Source: Yarrowia lipolytica (Eukaryota; Ascomycota; Dipodascomycetes; Dipodascales). From it: a DNA stretch of 64,000 nt. Location: the NCBI RefSeq assembly GCF_001761485.1, contig NC_090772.1:434001-498000 (forward strand), given 5' to 3'. The notes below the pieces were generated by a model. The model worked only from the letters and a program-made list of their open reading frames with translations, did no database searches and was not told the DNA's origin. Below, in pieces: positions 38,053-49,730 of the stretch. The translations under genes and the position numbers were made by a program. The first letter of the stretch is position 1; each line of letters opens with the position of its first letter.

Positions 38053-41012
38053 TATTCAGTCTCGGCGGTCGCTAGAGCAGGTGCAAAGGGCGTCTAAAAT
38101 CAAAAGTCGCAAACACGAGAAATTCTACACCCCGTCCACACACCCATATAAGTCCCATGGTTTTGAGCTCCAAGTCTGATAAGACGGTCAGCGCTAGTGC
38201 CGGATAGACTCTTCCAATCAATGGGATCGATTAAGCACGTTTCTTTAGAGTTACATCACATGACGTGGGGGCGATTTTTGAATGTGTACAAGACACGGCA
38301 GCAGGTATTGAAAACATGCAAAATGTAGCTCTGACGGCCCCGGTCCAGAATATACGCTTATATCTCCCATATTTGGGCGACTCATCTTCTCAGGACGAAC
38401 GCCAGATTTTTCCCCTCGCATGACCACATGCATCGACGCCCACTACCTGGCTTGATCTACGCACGTGGCCATGCAAAATAACGTTGCTGCAAGTTGCCGT
38501 GCAGAAACAAGGTTCCAGGGCGGATCAGGGGGCGGATTTTTGCGGAGGACGCTGGAGAGGTAGTGTGGTTACGTGATTAGTCTAGATATAGTCACGTGAA
38601 CTTCCTGACCACTCTGGTTTTTTCAAAATGAAATTTAATGGATTTGTCGCTGGTTTCGGCCACTTCTCCAAGCCCACTCCACCCTGGCACGCGAGGTGGT
38701 AGTGTGACCCAGTTTAGATTTGTGCAGAAACGGAAAGCCAAACAAGTTGGACTGGAAAAAAAGTTGAACAAAAAAAACCCCGACGCAAAAACTTGGAAGC
38801 GGTGGGTGCTAAACGGTGCAAACGAAAAGTGGAAATTGCAAGGAAACCCCACGGAGATGGCTGCTCGGGGTCCAAACTGGCTCTGGACGGCTCTTGGGTG
38901 GGAGAAAATGAGCTTCCAACAGACTTTGGACTTGTGCTTGGCCTGAGACATGAAAAGATAGACCTTCCAAGTCGGGTCAGTAGAGGTGATATTATCAGTT
39001 ATTATGGAGGAGTTATGGAATAATACTGGTTGAGACACCTGACGTTAGAGCGCTTCAAGGGAGCGATAATGTGTATAGATACTATGTGAGGCTACAACTA
39101 TGGTTTGTGGTTGTGTCCTTCTCATGGTGCATCTTGTACGACCGAACAATTCGATATGGCACGCATGATCAAGCCAAGCTAGCTATAGGCGCGGGTATAA
39201 CTGCGTTAGAAGCGGAAAACGCGGTTGTACAAGGGTGTGGACCTGGTGCAGTTGGTGCTATAGACCATTCTTATCATTCAGACCGCCTGGAAGCGTCGTC
39301 TATCCATACCGTTTAACCCCTCATACAAAAGCAACTTTTGCGAGACACGGCACACGACCTCAGCATACCGCAGTTTGGCCGTGTCTGTCGGGTGCGATCG
39401 ACAGCCTTGTTTGTCCAAGTCGATTGCAAATAACATTCGAATAGTGTTCGGTTAGAGTGTTTCTGATCCGGGCAAAAAACACGGGGTTTCAGGACAAGCC
39501 AAAATTGCTCTAAACGGGGGATTTGGTTGGCCAAAAGCTGGTGGAGAGGTTCAGCAGACTGGTGGTGGTCCATTTTACTAATTTAATGTTAATGGGAGCA
39601 TCTTGGAAGGAGTTGGCGACACTTTCATCAAGGATTTGGCTTGGTAAATGTATGAAAACTAATTTAGTGAAACGTACATTGTACTATGACTTGTGACCCC
39701 AAGCATGACAAGCAAGATTATCAAAGAAGGCTTGCAACAAGTGCTAGTTTTGCATTAGTCTCATGTGCTTTTGTAGCTTCTAGCCCTCTTATAGCTACGA
39801 CTATGAATCGTCAAGCTATTTTCTATCGGGGAGTCTGAAGATGAACTGTCAAGCTGGTAGTGAATAGCCAGTGCAGGAGCAACAGTCTTATATTCACGGT
39901 AGCTACAATCAACAGTAGCAACAATTCACAGTATCTACGTCTTGGTCCTGGTCAGTGACTCGAATATGCTGCTCTTCAAACATGTTGCACTGCCCGCATC
40001 GTCGAAGCTCAGAGTGCATCACTCAAAACTGAAGCTACCACCTGTTTCACTGCAAGCCGACGCATTCGTCACTCCTCCACCTTGGAGAATAGCATCAAAG
40101 AGCCGATGCCTGAGAGCTGTATGAGCAAAACAAGACCAGGTCTTTTCCGAAGGCGTGTGTACATTCTACCTCCTACGATACTGTACTTGCTTTCATAAAT
40201 AGACCCTATGATGTCTCGCTCGCCCATCGAAGAGTGAAATTAGAAATACGCTAAAAAGACGTGCTTGTCCTCGATTGATACCCTTGTGGCCTTTTTACGT
40301 CCCCTGAACGCTCTGGATTTCGCAGTGTAGATCCGAGTCATTGTGGGGAAGACTCACACGACTGCTAGCGGACATGCGTTTTTTCTGTATGTAAACTGCA
40401 CGTCACATTTTAAGATTAACATTTTTTGTGCGCACACGAGCCAAGCTAAATTTCAGCGCGGCTTTGTTCGATAACGCACGTGGGCACACACATGGTAGGA
40501 TAGGCTGTGGAGAAAGCAGATCACGTGACACCTTGGTGGGCACGCTCAAGGTTTGTATCGCAGGGTGGGCTCTCTCCGGGCTCGTGGCGGACGAGGCCTG
40601 TGCCGCGGCTTGACTCAACGTGTTTACGTGTTTGAGATTATTCTTGATCACGTGAGTGCGCATATTTCCGTGGAGTTCTCGCATCTCGAATCTGACGATT
40701 TTTGACCGAGATGAAATGGGTCTTGTTCCAAACGGCAAGTACCGAGACACAACACTTGAAATTAATGATATTGCTGGATTTAGACATCTCTTCCGAGCAA
40801 GTTTTGCCTTGTACTTCTTTTCGTATCTCTTTTGGATCCCATCGGGTCATAAGTGTACCTACAGCTGATACATGTGAGATTATGAGTGTAGATATATGTC
40901 TACTTGTACGAGTACGAGACTATCTGAGGTATTAAACAGGTCACAGTAACATGGCACGGCTCTATTAAAATAAAAAAACAAACACAAAAACTACTTGCAG
41001 TCATCCCTTTCC
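38053..41012. other. 3-kb gene-free stretch
   Basis: No confident gene. Contains several CACGTG boxes (38593, 40522 and others). Overlapping chance-like ORFs lie at 38592-39038 (minus; its frame begins right after a CTAACGTCAG acceptor-like word) and 38638-38946 (plus). Another at 40656-40868 (plus) lacks an ATG start. Possibly old element debris. Confidence 0.4.
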
Positions 41013-43124
41013 TCACTTTCTCTTGTTGACAATAAAGGGTCCCTCGGCTTTAGAGAAAATACGGGTCTTGTGATCACGTATCCAGCCAGTATTGAGAAGG
41101 TAACAGTTGGTAACGGCAGAATGAAGTAGAGCATATTTACGTAGCTTCTCCTGCTTAATGAGCAGATACCGAGCCGAGAAGAGAAGAATCTCATCCACAA
41201 GATTCTTGGCCAAAGTCAAGGTCGTAGGCTTGCGAAGCCTGAACTTCTCCAGAAGGTCTCGTGACTTGAACAGCGCCGTCTCCGTCTGCGTCTTGAACAC
41301 AGAGTCACGTGACTCCATGGATGTCTCCGGTTTTTCATGTGGTTGCGTGTATGTTTTGAACAAGGAGGCTCTCCGGGCAGGCGGGTGTGCAGACGTCTGG
41401 CCGGCGAGGTCTTCTTCGTCTGATCTCACGTGACAGACCTGTCTGAGAGGACTGGGCGGTAATACTCGGATGCCTCGGGCTTGGAGCAGTTGGCGGTTCC
41501 GCAAGTTTGCAACTGCGCGTGACTTGGAGTTCTGGTACGCCGATGGGCTATTGTCATGTGTTGGAGAAGCGGTGTTGTTGGCAGGAGGAGGAGTGGCCTC
41601 GTGTTGAGCTGGTTTGTCACATGACTCGACTGATACCAGAGGGACAATATGTGCGATTGCCGCGAGCAGATCAGCTTTTGGAGGTGAGTTCTGGGGCTCT
41701 CTTGGGCTCAGCACGTCACTGGGTGGAGGGGTTGACTGTCGAGGGTTGGTATATTGAGGAGTCAGAGGGTTGTTGAAATGGGTTTCTTCATTTGAGAATG
41801 TTTGTTGATTGTTGGAATGGGAGTAATGGTTGACTGGGGGATTACTTTTGGACACTGACCTGGACTTGTCGGACTGAGTATTATGGTGAGGTGTCTTGGG
41901 CCCTCCAGCGGTAGTTTGTCTTGAATTAGTGATCGACACTGCTGATGGCCTAGGATCGTTGGATATCAGAGAGAAGCTGTGAGTACTGGTACGTCTTGGC
42001 TTGGGGGGAGGTCGAGAACTCGATCTCAAAAGAGATCCAGAAGCCAAGTTGCTGGGTTTTGGAGGCTCAGATCTATCAATGTGAGGAAGACTCCAACTCA
42101 ACTCTGCAGAAGAAAAGCTCGAGCCAGGTTTTGAACTGGAAGTAGACCCATTCAAACTGGCTCTGGGGATGGGTTGTTTCTCAACTGGAGGCTCAATCCC
42201 GTTCATGTCCGATTGAACTGCATTAGTAATGGATGGTATGGCATTCCCAGTACCATTCTCGCCCAAGGTATGATCGTCTTGAAGAGTAAAATGGTCGTAG
42301 TTGTACTCTTCAGGGAACTCCAAAATACTATCCAGAGACTTGTGTCGTGGAACCCCATCATTTTCGCCCCCTTTGACAACTCTCAACGTGAAATGGTCAA
42401 GAGAACGTGTATAGGAGGTAGTTGATCGCATTCCAAGACTTGCTCCACTCACAGACGATGATCCAGGCACCCGGATAGCCTCCTTCTTCTTGTCTCCGTT
42501 ACCTCCGGGGCTAAATGATGAGTATTTGTAACTGTCAGTAGCCACTCGCTCGGGTCGATAACTGTAGTCCTCATCTCCAGAAATATACCGACACGAATCG
42601 AACCCATAAGTTCCAAACTTGGACTCAGATTTGGTATATTTCAATGTAGGTCTCTTAAACCTAACCTCTTCCTTGGCGACGAGCGTCTCAGAATACCCTC
42701 CAGAAAGATACCTATCTTCCTCAGACTCTCGAGAAGTAGATTCTTTCAGAATAGACACCAACTGGGTCTCGGATTTTGACTTGAGAATGGATTTCCCGAA
42801 TCCGACACTGTTTCCACACCGAATGTTGGTCTCTGATCGACATTTGGACAGACTAGGAAATTTGAGAGTATCACTGAGCTTGAAAGTTGGTTTGAAGTTG
42901 AACGAGCTGGGGTCGGTGCTGAAGGTGTTGTGATTTCCGCAGATATCGTGGTTACTGGTCCCGTTAATAGGGTGATATTCGTCGTTGTCGTAGTTGCCAT
43001 CATCACTTTCAATAAAATTCCACATGTTTGTCCGACAATATCGTACCTGACCTGTTTTTCTAAATAGTGGCTTGTCTTCTTCAATAAGATGGCTAGTCCA
43101 AGCCATGTATACTGCAGATTCCAT
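41013..43124 (-). CDS. unrecognised low-complexity protein
   Basis: 703 residues, first ATG at 43124. It is Ser/Asn/Pro-rich and mostly disordered. Features seen: several Ser-rich segments with phosphosite-like KSESK/KSETQ words (TLKYTKSESKFGTYG); EEVRFKR, which fits the RVxF-type docking motif for protein phosphatase 1; Pro-rich PKPRRTSTH; and a more structured C-terminal 120 residues with a likely helix pair (LAKNLVDEILLFSARYLLIK) ending in EGPFIVNKRK. No enzyme domain is visible. I do not recognise the family. It could be a cell-cortex or morphogenesis scaffold, but this is only a guess from composition. Confidence 0.7.
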   Translation of the reverse strand: MESAVYMAWTSHLIEEDKPLFRKTGQVRYCRTNMWNFIESDDGNYDNDEYHPINGTSNHDICGNHNTFSTDPSSFNFKPTFKLSDTLKFPSLSKCRSETNIRCGNSVGFGKSILKSKSETQLVSILKESTSRESEEDRYLSGGYSETLVAKEEVRFKRPTLKYTKSESKFGTYGFDSCRYISGDEDYSYRPERVATDSYKYSSFSPGGNGDKKKEAIRVPGSSSVSGASLGMRSTTSYTRSLDHFTLRVVKGGENDGVPRHKSLDSILEFPEEYNYDHFTLQDDHTLGENGTGNAIPSITNAVQSDMNGIEPPVEKQPIPRASLNGSTSSSKPGSSFSSAELSWSLPHIDRSEPPKPSNLASGSLLRSSSRPPPKPRRTSTHSFSLISNDPRPSAVSITNSRQTTAGGPKTPHHNTQSDKSRSVSKSNPPVNHYSHSNNQQTFSNEETHFNNPLTPQYTNPRQSTPPPSDVLSPREPQNSPPKADLLAAIAHIVPLVSVESCDKPAQHEATPPPANNTASPTHDNSPSAYQNSKSRAVANLRNRQLLQARGIRVLPPSPLRQVCHVRSDEEDLAGQTSAHPPARRASLFKTYTQPHEKPETSMESRDSVFKTQTETALFKSRDLLEKFRLRKPTTLTLAKNLVDEILLFSARYLLIKQEKLRKYALLHSAVTNCYLLNTGWIRDHKTRIFSKAEGPFIVNKRK

Positions 43125-43309
43125 AATCTTGTTATCTAGTTTATGCGATTGAAAGATATGTTACCGAAGTGTATGGAATCTGAGTGTGTGCTGTCTTGTA
43201 GTGTAGAGAAGTCATGTGATCTCTTTTTCTGCGGTAAATTGGAATTGTCACGTGAACTATCCGGCTTGTTCTATGCCTCGGTTTCTCTGTTATCATGTAT
43301 CTATGTCCA
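43125..43309. other. short intergenic region
   Basis: A CACGTG box lies at 43249. No gene. Confidence 0.5.
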
Positions 43310-43960
43310 TCATATACTAGCGAGTTCATGGTCAACCAGTCCTGTTACAATTCCAGAAGGCCTGTGGAGACAATACCGGGGATACTGCTTAGTCACTGTA
43401 TCTGTTAGCATCTCGACACCCTTGACTAGACGAGGATAGGGAACCCCGTAGGTTGTATCTGCTGGGCAAGTCAACGTTAAAGAGCATGTCGTAGTAGACT
43501 GCCAATCCAACAGGAGCCAACTGTCTGGAAGAACACACTACCTCATTCAAACCACCTTCTGCAGTTACGTAAACGATACAAGCATCTCGATTAAACTAAT
43601 GACAACTGTAAAGAGCCACCTGTAATACAACTGGTACTCATCAACTGCCTTCCGTACAGTACACTCCACAGTAGTCCTCTCTCGATACTTGACTTAAATC
43701 GTTGGATATACTCTACAGGTGAAGAAAAGAGCAGACACCTGAGAAGAATGACCTGCATGTCTCCTTGTACCTGTATCGAAAAAGAACATGCTGTAGTACC
43801 CTGTTGCTCAAGGATTACTCCCATCAGCTGAGTCGTATGGGTCTGTTAACTTGTCCAAAGACGACAATATCATCAAGTTGCAAATGAGCACAGACCAAAG
43901 CAAGAATATCTGTGGGGAGAAAGTTGTTTGTGAAAGTATCACCGCACCCACTGCCACCCT
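43310..43960 (-). pseudogene. F-box-like gene relic
   Basis: Minus-strand pieces in different frames resemble one broken gene. First comes NNFLPTDILALVCAHLQLDD with IVVFGQVNR (about 43845-43935), an F-box-like start. Further on come the pieces RQLAPVGLAVYYDMLFNVDL (about 43450-43515) and GVPYPRLVKGVEMLTDTVTK with the end SGIVTGLVDHELASI (43310-43440). Stops and frame changes separate them. It is evidently a dead host gene copy; the parent is not in this window, and it is not a clear copy of the 33861-35054 gene. Confidence 0.45.
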
Positions 43961-44095
43961 GTGTAAGTCCACTAGTGCAACTATCAAGGGCAGTAACATT
44001 GACTGTCGCCACCATACAGTAATACGCCTCCATTACTCGTAGGCTGGCTAAATCCGTAATATATTTCAATATCGTAAGTATGCCACATCTTCTAT

Positions 44096-45865
44096 CTACT
44101 CCTCCACCGTCTCCAAGTACTCGGCCTCCTTTCTACCCCGCTCCATATCAATCATCAGGAACAGTCCAATGGGAGTGATCAGCAGTACCAACAGAAGGTA
44201 GAAGGCGTGGCGCAGGTTATGAGTCTTGTCAACAATCAGACCAACAAGTAGGGGCCCGAGCACAGAGGAGCCCTTGTCGGTGACGGAAAAGAGCGAAAAG
44301 AAGACAGCCTCCTTTCCGCGTGGAATCAGCATACTGAACGTCGATCGACAGACAGTGTTGAGACCTCCGAGAGCAAAGCCATACCAAACAGCAAGCACGT
44401 AAAGCTCCCACGGGTTTTTCAGACCAATGTTGGTGAAGAAGAAACCTAGAATACCGTAAGCGGGAACTGCAGCAGCCAGAGAAACCACTACAACGATGGA
44501 TTTGATAGGAGACGCCCTTGTTCCTCCAATCAGAGGTGTCAGTTTGGCTCCAGAAATGCCACTGATCACAACGAGCATGCCCATGACCGCCAGATTAGCA
44601 GGAGACATCCGCAGCTCACCCTGGGCAAACAGAACGGCTGTGGAGTTGATGGTAGTGATTCCATCGGACACTAGGAACCAACCCACCAAGAAAAGAGCCA
44701 CATCCTTCATCTGACGAGCCTCTTTGAAGGTCACCAGGAGGGTCTTCCATCCATAGGTAACATACGACCATCCTCCGTTAGTGACACGATCCAGAGTAGC
44801 AGTCCAGGGGTGGTTCTGGGGGTCTGTCTTGATAGGAAGAGGAGGACCAGGACGTGGTTTTAACCACATTAGCACAGGAATCTGGAAAATGAGCCACCAT
44901 ACACCAACAATCAGCAGAGCCAGACGCAGAGACCAGGTGGTAGAACCTGTAGTGATGACCAGATATATGGAGATGATTTGGACAATGAATCCGGCAAGGT
45001 AGCCCAGGGCTACACCTGTTCCCGAGATTCTGGCCGACACGTTTGCTCTGTGGTCGATTTTGACGATTTCGGCTGTGTTGGATGATTCTCCAGTCTCGTA
45101 GTCAACACCTGAGGCGGATAGCAGCGGTGTGTTCTCGCTTCTGGAGGCGGGTTTCGACGTATCGGAAGGAGTGCTGGGCTCGCTGGGCTCCTCTGACGTG
45201 GTTCCGTCCTTCATACCTGCTGCCAGGACTGGCAAATATGCGTTTCCGCACACTGTAGCGGCACCAAAAGCAGCATTAGAGACGATAGCGAGGAACGAAC
45301 CAAGGTAGTACCGCTTGGGGGTGATAAAAACAAACAGGCCGGTGGTTAGAGCTCCGGCAATGCCGAAAAACAAGAGCAATTGTTTTCGGAAACGGCCGCG
45401 GTCGGCTGCTCCAGACATGGAGATGACCACGACGACCTGCAGCAGCACTGAAAGCGAGAATGTGTAGAGAGGAAAAGATGCAGTGTCAATGTAGATGCCA
45501 AAAAATTTGATGACGCACGTGGGCTGTGTGGGTTTCGCCTTATGGTCTTTCATGGTATGCACGGTGTCGGGGGACTCCAACAGCTGAATCTCATTTGCGC
45601 GCAGAAACCAGGGCACAGATGAGGACAGACTGTTGTTTGGGGGGATACCAGGGTCGGTAGGAACTCCGGGGTCGCCTGGAAATGGCACTGGAGGCGAATC
45701 GCAGGGCTGAGAGTGATCGTCTGCTAAAACCGCATTCTGACGAGCGTATGATTGCAACAATTGGGGGATGTAAGTTGCTACAGCCACAACCATGAACGGC
45801 TCGGCGGCCCATGCATACGCGTACCATCCATACAGCTCCTTTTGTGTCGTTGCAACAATGTCCAT
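44096..45865 (-). CDS. ATG22: ATG22 vacuolar amino-acid exporter
   Basis: 589 residues. The start ELYGWYAYAWAAEPFMVVAV is the signature of Atg22 (GWYaYafasEPf). About 11-12 hydrophobic segments follow, arranged as an MFS-like fold with a long hydrophilic loop (residues 215-285, Ser/Thr/Pro-rich) and conserved FLVGWFLVSDGITTINSTAV in the second half. Atg22 returns amino acids from the vacuole to the cytosol after autophagy. The open frame extends 9 codons to a GTG; the ATG at 45865 was chosen. The N-terminal lumenal loop, with LSSSVPWFLRANEIQLLESP, is longer than in budding yeast. Confidence 0.93.
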   Translation of the reverse strand: MDIVATTQKELYGWYAYAWAAEPFMVVAVATYIPQLLQSYARQNAVLADDHSQPCDSPPVPFPGDPGVPTDPGIPPNNSLSSSVPWFLRANEIQLLESPDTVHTMKDHKAKPTQPTCVIKFFGIYIDTASFPLYTFSLSVLLQVVVVISMSGAADRGRFRKQLLLFFGIAGALTTGLFVFITPKRYYLGSFLAIVSNAAFGAATVCGNAYLPVLAAGMKDGTTSEEPSEPSTPSDTSKPASRSENTPLLSASGVDYETGESSNTAEIVKIDHRANVSARISGTGVALGYLAGFIVQIISIYLVITTGSTTWSLRLALLIVGVWWLIFQIPVLMWLKPRPGPPLPIKTDPQNHPWTATLDRVTNGGWSYVTYGWKTLLVTFKEARQMKDVALFLVGWFLVSDGITTINSTAVLFAQGELRMSPANLAVMGMLVVISGISGAKLTPLIGGTRASPIKSIVVVVSLAAAVPAYGILGFFFTNIGLKNPWELYVLAVWYGFALGGLNTVCRSTFSMLIPRGKEAVFFSLFSVTDKGSSVLGPLLVGLIVDKTHNLRHAFYLLLVLLITPIGLFLMIDMERGRKEAEYLETVEE

Positions 45866-47868
45866 GTTGAAGGGGGTGTTGTTGAGAGACACTAGGCTTG
45901 TAACGTTGTTGTTGGTTCACAATTCTGCAACAGAGCCAATATCGTGAATACTCGGTGGCGAATAATAAAACTGATGTTCAACCAATGCAGGAGCCGTGGT
46001 TGTGTGGTGCCCTGTGATCGTTAATGTGTCGTTGCGATGTTTATATGACTTGGCTGTGGTGTGTGACTTGCGCACTTGTGTGTTGCTTCGTCGTAGCGGC
46101 TATCGAGTGTCGTTCAATTCTTTCCGCCGGCAACCGAGATACTACCTGGTGAAATCTCGCTATTCTTTCGCACGCAAAAAGTAAAGGGTCAGAGGTCGGA
46201 TGTTATGCCTGTATGTTGTGATACTGCACCTCCCTATTTTAACCTTCCGAGATAAACTTCTGGAGATAAAGGCTTAAATTGTGTGGAGTTGCTGTGATGA
46301 GGAGTCGATTAAAGAAGTGTAATAGTAACGTAATGAAGACAAAAAAAGCACAGAAGGATTATTTGCAGCTCAAGCAATACTTTTGATTTTTTCAATTTTC
46401 TCTATGTGATAGCTTTCCAGCCCCATATCTGCTCCCTCAAATGCCGCCAACGCTAATTACAAGTAGCTACAAGTAGCTGCCTCTTAGGTAGACTAAGGGG
46501 AAATACCCGCTCAAATGGTGAAATAATGAGCAAAATTGCCAATAATATTTTGTCAAAATGTTGCCTGAAACCTCAGCTATTCAATCAGGTATTCACCGTC
46601 TCCCTACCACCCCTAAAACTCCCTATAATAAAAAAACAGAGTATACACCAGGCAGGACACCTTAGGACACTGCCATGAAGGTGTATAGCTGGGTTAGGGT
46701 TTGCCACTCCCCGTAATATCTCAATATTTAGGTCTCATGAGAAGCGTTATCCACGTGGGATACAAGCACGTGGTGTTTGGAGGTAGGTCATGTGACTAAT
46801 GAAGTCGAGGAGTATTTTGGGGCTAGATGATGTCACGTGATTTGAGAAGGTTAACGTGAGTGGGTGAGTTTTGGTGGCTGACTACAAGTACAGTACACAG
46901 TACAGTACATATTGTACAAACCTGTAGCAGAAGATGATTAGATAACAATTATTATATTTTTCTTGGTATCAAAAGAATGCTTACTTCGAGAGGAATCTCG
47001 TGGTGCAATTTTTGTGTCAATTGGAGATGTATTGAGAGATATGTGGCTGGGTTTTTCAAGAAGTTGCTTTTATTTGGAGACATGCGAAATTTCAAAAAGA
47101 TTGGGTCTGATCATTGTGACCCGCTCTCTTGGAACTACAGAATGATACATATACTGCGGCAGTTTGGTTCGTGAGCCAAATACTTGTACCACCGGACAGT
47201 CCTTGATTGTACGGGTATCGTAATGAGCAGCCATATTCTGCAGTGCAGTATACAAATATAGTGCATGCTCCATGACGACGCGACGTTAGTTAATATGCTG
47301 ATAATGGAAGTTTGAGTAATGATTCAATAAGTTGTTTAGAAACTCAAAGGGGATAGATGTCACGTGACCCGTTATTCTCCACGACGCTATGTCCTCTGGC
47401 GTTGTTCGTTTACATTGGTACTGTCTACAGTACAGGTTACTGTAATACTGTACAGGCGGATCTCCAACAAAAGTAGTTGAGTTTAGATTAGCCCACATTT
47501 TCTACTGCACACACCTTCTTCCATCGACCCCAACATCAGCACCGGACAGCAGCCGAAATACTGTACCAATTGTCACAAGAGCTATCAAATCGAATCTCCA
47601 CATCTCCCTCATCTTGTCATCGTTTTCTGATTCTCATTACGCCCACTACTCGGCATTTTACACCCCTGCTAAATCTGGTACGGTGGCCGCATAAACTAGT
47701 CCAATAGTTCCGAACCCTTTAGTCTGGACGTCTGCGTGGGCTGCTAGTAGCGGGGATACAACTGGAGCTTCTACTCATTTTTGGCTCCGCCATCTGCGAC
47801 GTGGTCTGTCAGTTCTATCGTGTTTACCACAACTATCGCCATAAGAAAGTGACCCAAACGGCTATCCA
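45866..47868. other. intergenic 2 kb
   Basis: Divergent promoter region of ATG22 and the 47869 gene. CACGTG boxes lie at 46834 and 47361. There are ACAAGTAGCTACAAGTAGC words near 46460 and GTACAGTACACAGTACAG near 46886-46905. No gene recognised. Confidence 0.5.
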
Positions 47869-49299
47869 ATGATCTCGAAACGCAAGCTGCTGCCTTTCAT
47901 CGTCTTCCTCGTGATATTTGGAACCTGGCTCAGCTTACCACCGAAAAAACGCCACTTTGTCGACAACTGGAGACTCACAAACTACATTACCAGGCTAGGT
48001 GCCAGTCACAACTTGTATGATGATACCATTGATCTGGGACACAAAAACGGAGCACATTATTTTACAGCACCACGAGATCAGGGGCCGGTGGCTGGACACG
48101 CCAACTACACAGAGGCACTGTGTCATGTGTCTCAGAAGGTGATTGTTCCTGACGTTCAAATCAGTGCGTCAAATGAAGAGGGAGTGAAAGAAGCGGTAGA
48201 AGATTACGTAGCCCGACTGCCGGAATCGCCACTGACATCAGAACTGCTCAGCTACTCAGAGGGGGACATTTCCGGACACCAGTGCATGGCTACCAAGTTT
48301 AGTCAGATCATGTTGGTGCTGGAACTTGGTTATTTTGCGAGTTGGGGGCTTGTTGAAGAGTCACGTGACTACGAAAATGACCCTAAGGAGAAGTTTGTTA
48401 TGTCCCGAATTCAATCAGGTGATTTACATGTTGCTGAGAAGACATCTGTGCCGGATGTGATAATTGAGGAAGACATTGGTGATGACTCTGTGGAGGAAGA
48501 AGAAGAAGAAAAGGAGGATGACTCAGCAAGCTATGATGAACCTGTAGAGCGTGATCTTCAAGTCAATCCACGTGCAGCGCATCTCTCAGCAAAATATCCC
48601 TCTCTTCTAAGACACGTGGAGTTCAATGGCATGGATTATGCAGCGTTTGTCGAGTCACGGGACAAGTTCACATCCAACGAGCCCTTCACTACCGATCATG
48701 TGTACAAAAATGGTGAAGTTGAGAAGATTCGACACATTCAGGTGCCTAAAATGGGCCCGGGGCATGCTGCGTTCATGCTACGTAAGACATTCAATTTTGA
48801 GAAGATCGAAATCAGTCTTTCTTTTGGCGATGGCGAGCTGTGGGAGGATTATGTCTTTGAGCCTGTTCTGAGAGGAGGCCAGAGAGCGGGAAGAGTCACC
48901 GCCAAGTACCCTGGGTACGTTGAGGATCACAAGTCTGATGATTCTGTGCATTCATTTCCTCACAATGACGCTCGGTTTTTTGGAGACCAATGTGCGCCCA
49001 AACCGGATGATGTGATGCTCATGGGAAAAGTCATTTATGGAGCCGATATTAGCATGAAGCAATACCCGTTTGATGACCCCATTTGGCTCACTCACCAAGC
49101 CGCTACTGCCTGGCAGAAGGTCAAGTGGTACGATTTGCGCCCTGAATTCCTGAACAAGGGCCTACTGGACTCCATGTGCCATTTTGCACACACTAATCAG
49201 GGAGAGGCGTTTAATGTGGAGTTTGGGGTTGGATTCAAGTGTTCGGAGGGTCGACATGTTCCCAACCTGAACTATTACTTTTGTCAACAGTTGCATTAG
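47869..49299 (+). CDS. unrecognised membrane-anchored protein
   Basis: 476 residues. Near the N-terminus, KLLPFIVFLVIFGTWLSLP is a single hydrophobic segment after a Lys/Arg start, typical of a type II anchor of Golgi or ER proteins. A strongly acidic run (EEEEEEKEDD) lies near residue 210. The C-terminal half has conserved-looking Trp/Cys segments (DPIWLTHQAATAWQKVKWYD, ALLY-like Cys residues near the end, final NYYFCQQLH). I see no glycosyltransferase DxD in a convincing setting. Family unknown; a lumenal enzyme or wall-related protein is possible. The ATG at 47869 is the first in frame. Confidence 0.72.
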   Translation: MISKRKLLPFIVFLVIFGTWLSLPPKKRHFVDNWRLTNYITRLGASHNLYDDTIDLGHKNGAHYFTAPRDQGPVAGHANYTEALCHVSQKVIVPDVQISASNEEGVKEAVEDYVARLPESPLTSELLSYSEGDISGHQCMATKFSQIMLVLELGYFASWGLVEESRDYENDPKEKFVMSRIQSGDLHVAEKTSVPDVIIEEDIGDDSVEEEEEEKEDDSASYDEPVERDLQVNPRAAHLSAKYPSLLRHVEFNGMDYAAFVESRDKFTSNEPFTTDHVYKNGEVEKIRHIQVPKMGPGHAAFMLRKTFNFEKIEISLSFGDGELWEDYVFEPVLRGGQRAGRVTAKYPGYVEDHKSDDSVHSFPHNDARFFGDQCAPKPDDVMLMGKVIYGADISMKQYPFDDPIWLTHQAATAWQKVKWYDLRPEFLNKGLLDSMCHFAHTNQGEAFNVEFGVGFKCSEGRHVPNLNYYFCQQLH

Positions 49300-49730
49300 A
49301 CAACCCGAACTGGCTGAGGGTGGAGAATTGTACTGTAGGAAGGCTGTGGAAGGAATAATTTATGCATTTTCATTACTTACGATTGTACTGTATTGTATTG
49401 TAGCAGAAATTAGTACTGTCTACTGTGAATGTTGTTGTTCAACACTCGCTAGGGACACAACACAACCGCAACTAAAGTTATCAGTAAGATAACTAGTACT
49501 TTTACTAATGTGCTTCCAACCTGTACAGATCTACTCTTTTCAGTTTGGTGCTTACGGAGCTACAGTGTTCCGCCAATTACGAAATAGCTTGATTTCACTA
49601 CAATGTGGGCTCGAAATCTATCATAAATATATTCCTTCTAACTAGATGCAAATAACACTCCATAATGGTCGATCAAGAAACATCCAAATCGCTTACTAAC
49701 ATGCATGTAACCAAAATAATCAATCTCCAA
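49300..49730. other. intergenic, convergent 3' ends
   Basis: No gene. Contains TGTACTGTATTGTATTG words. Confidence 0.5.

Noticed and set aside
38592-39038. 148-codon minus-strand frame after an acceptor-like CTAACGTCAG
   Set aside because: Peptide composition is odd (Phe-rich), an overlapping plus-strand ORF of similar size exists, and no upstream donor was found.
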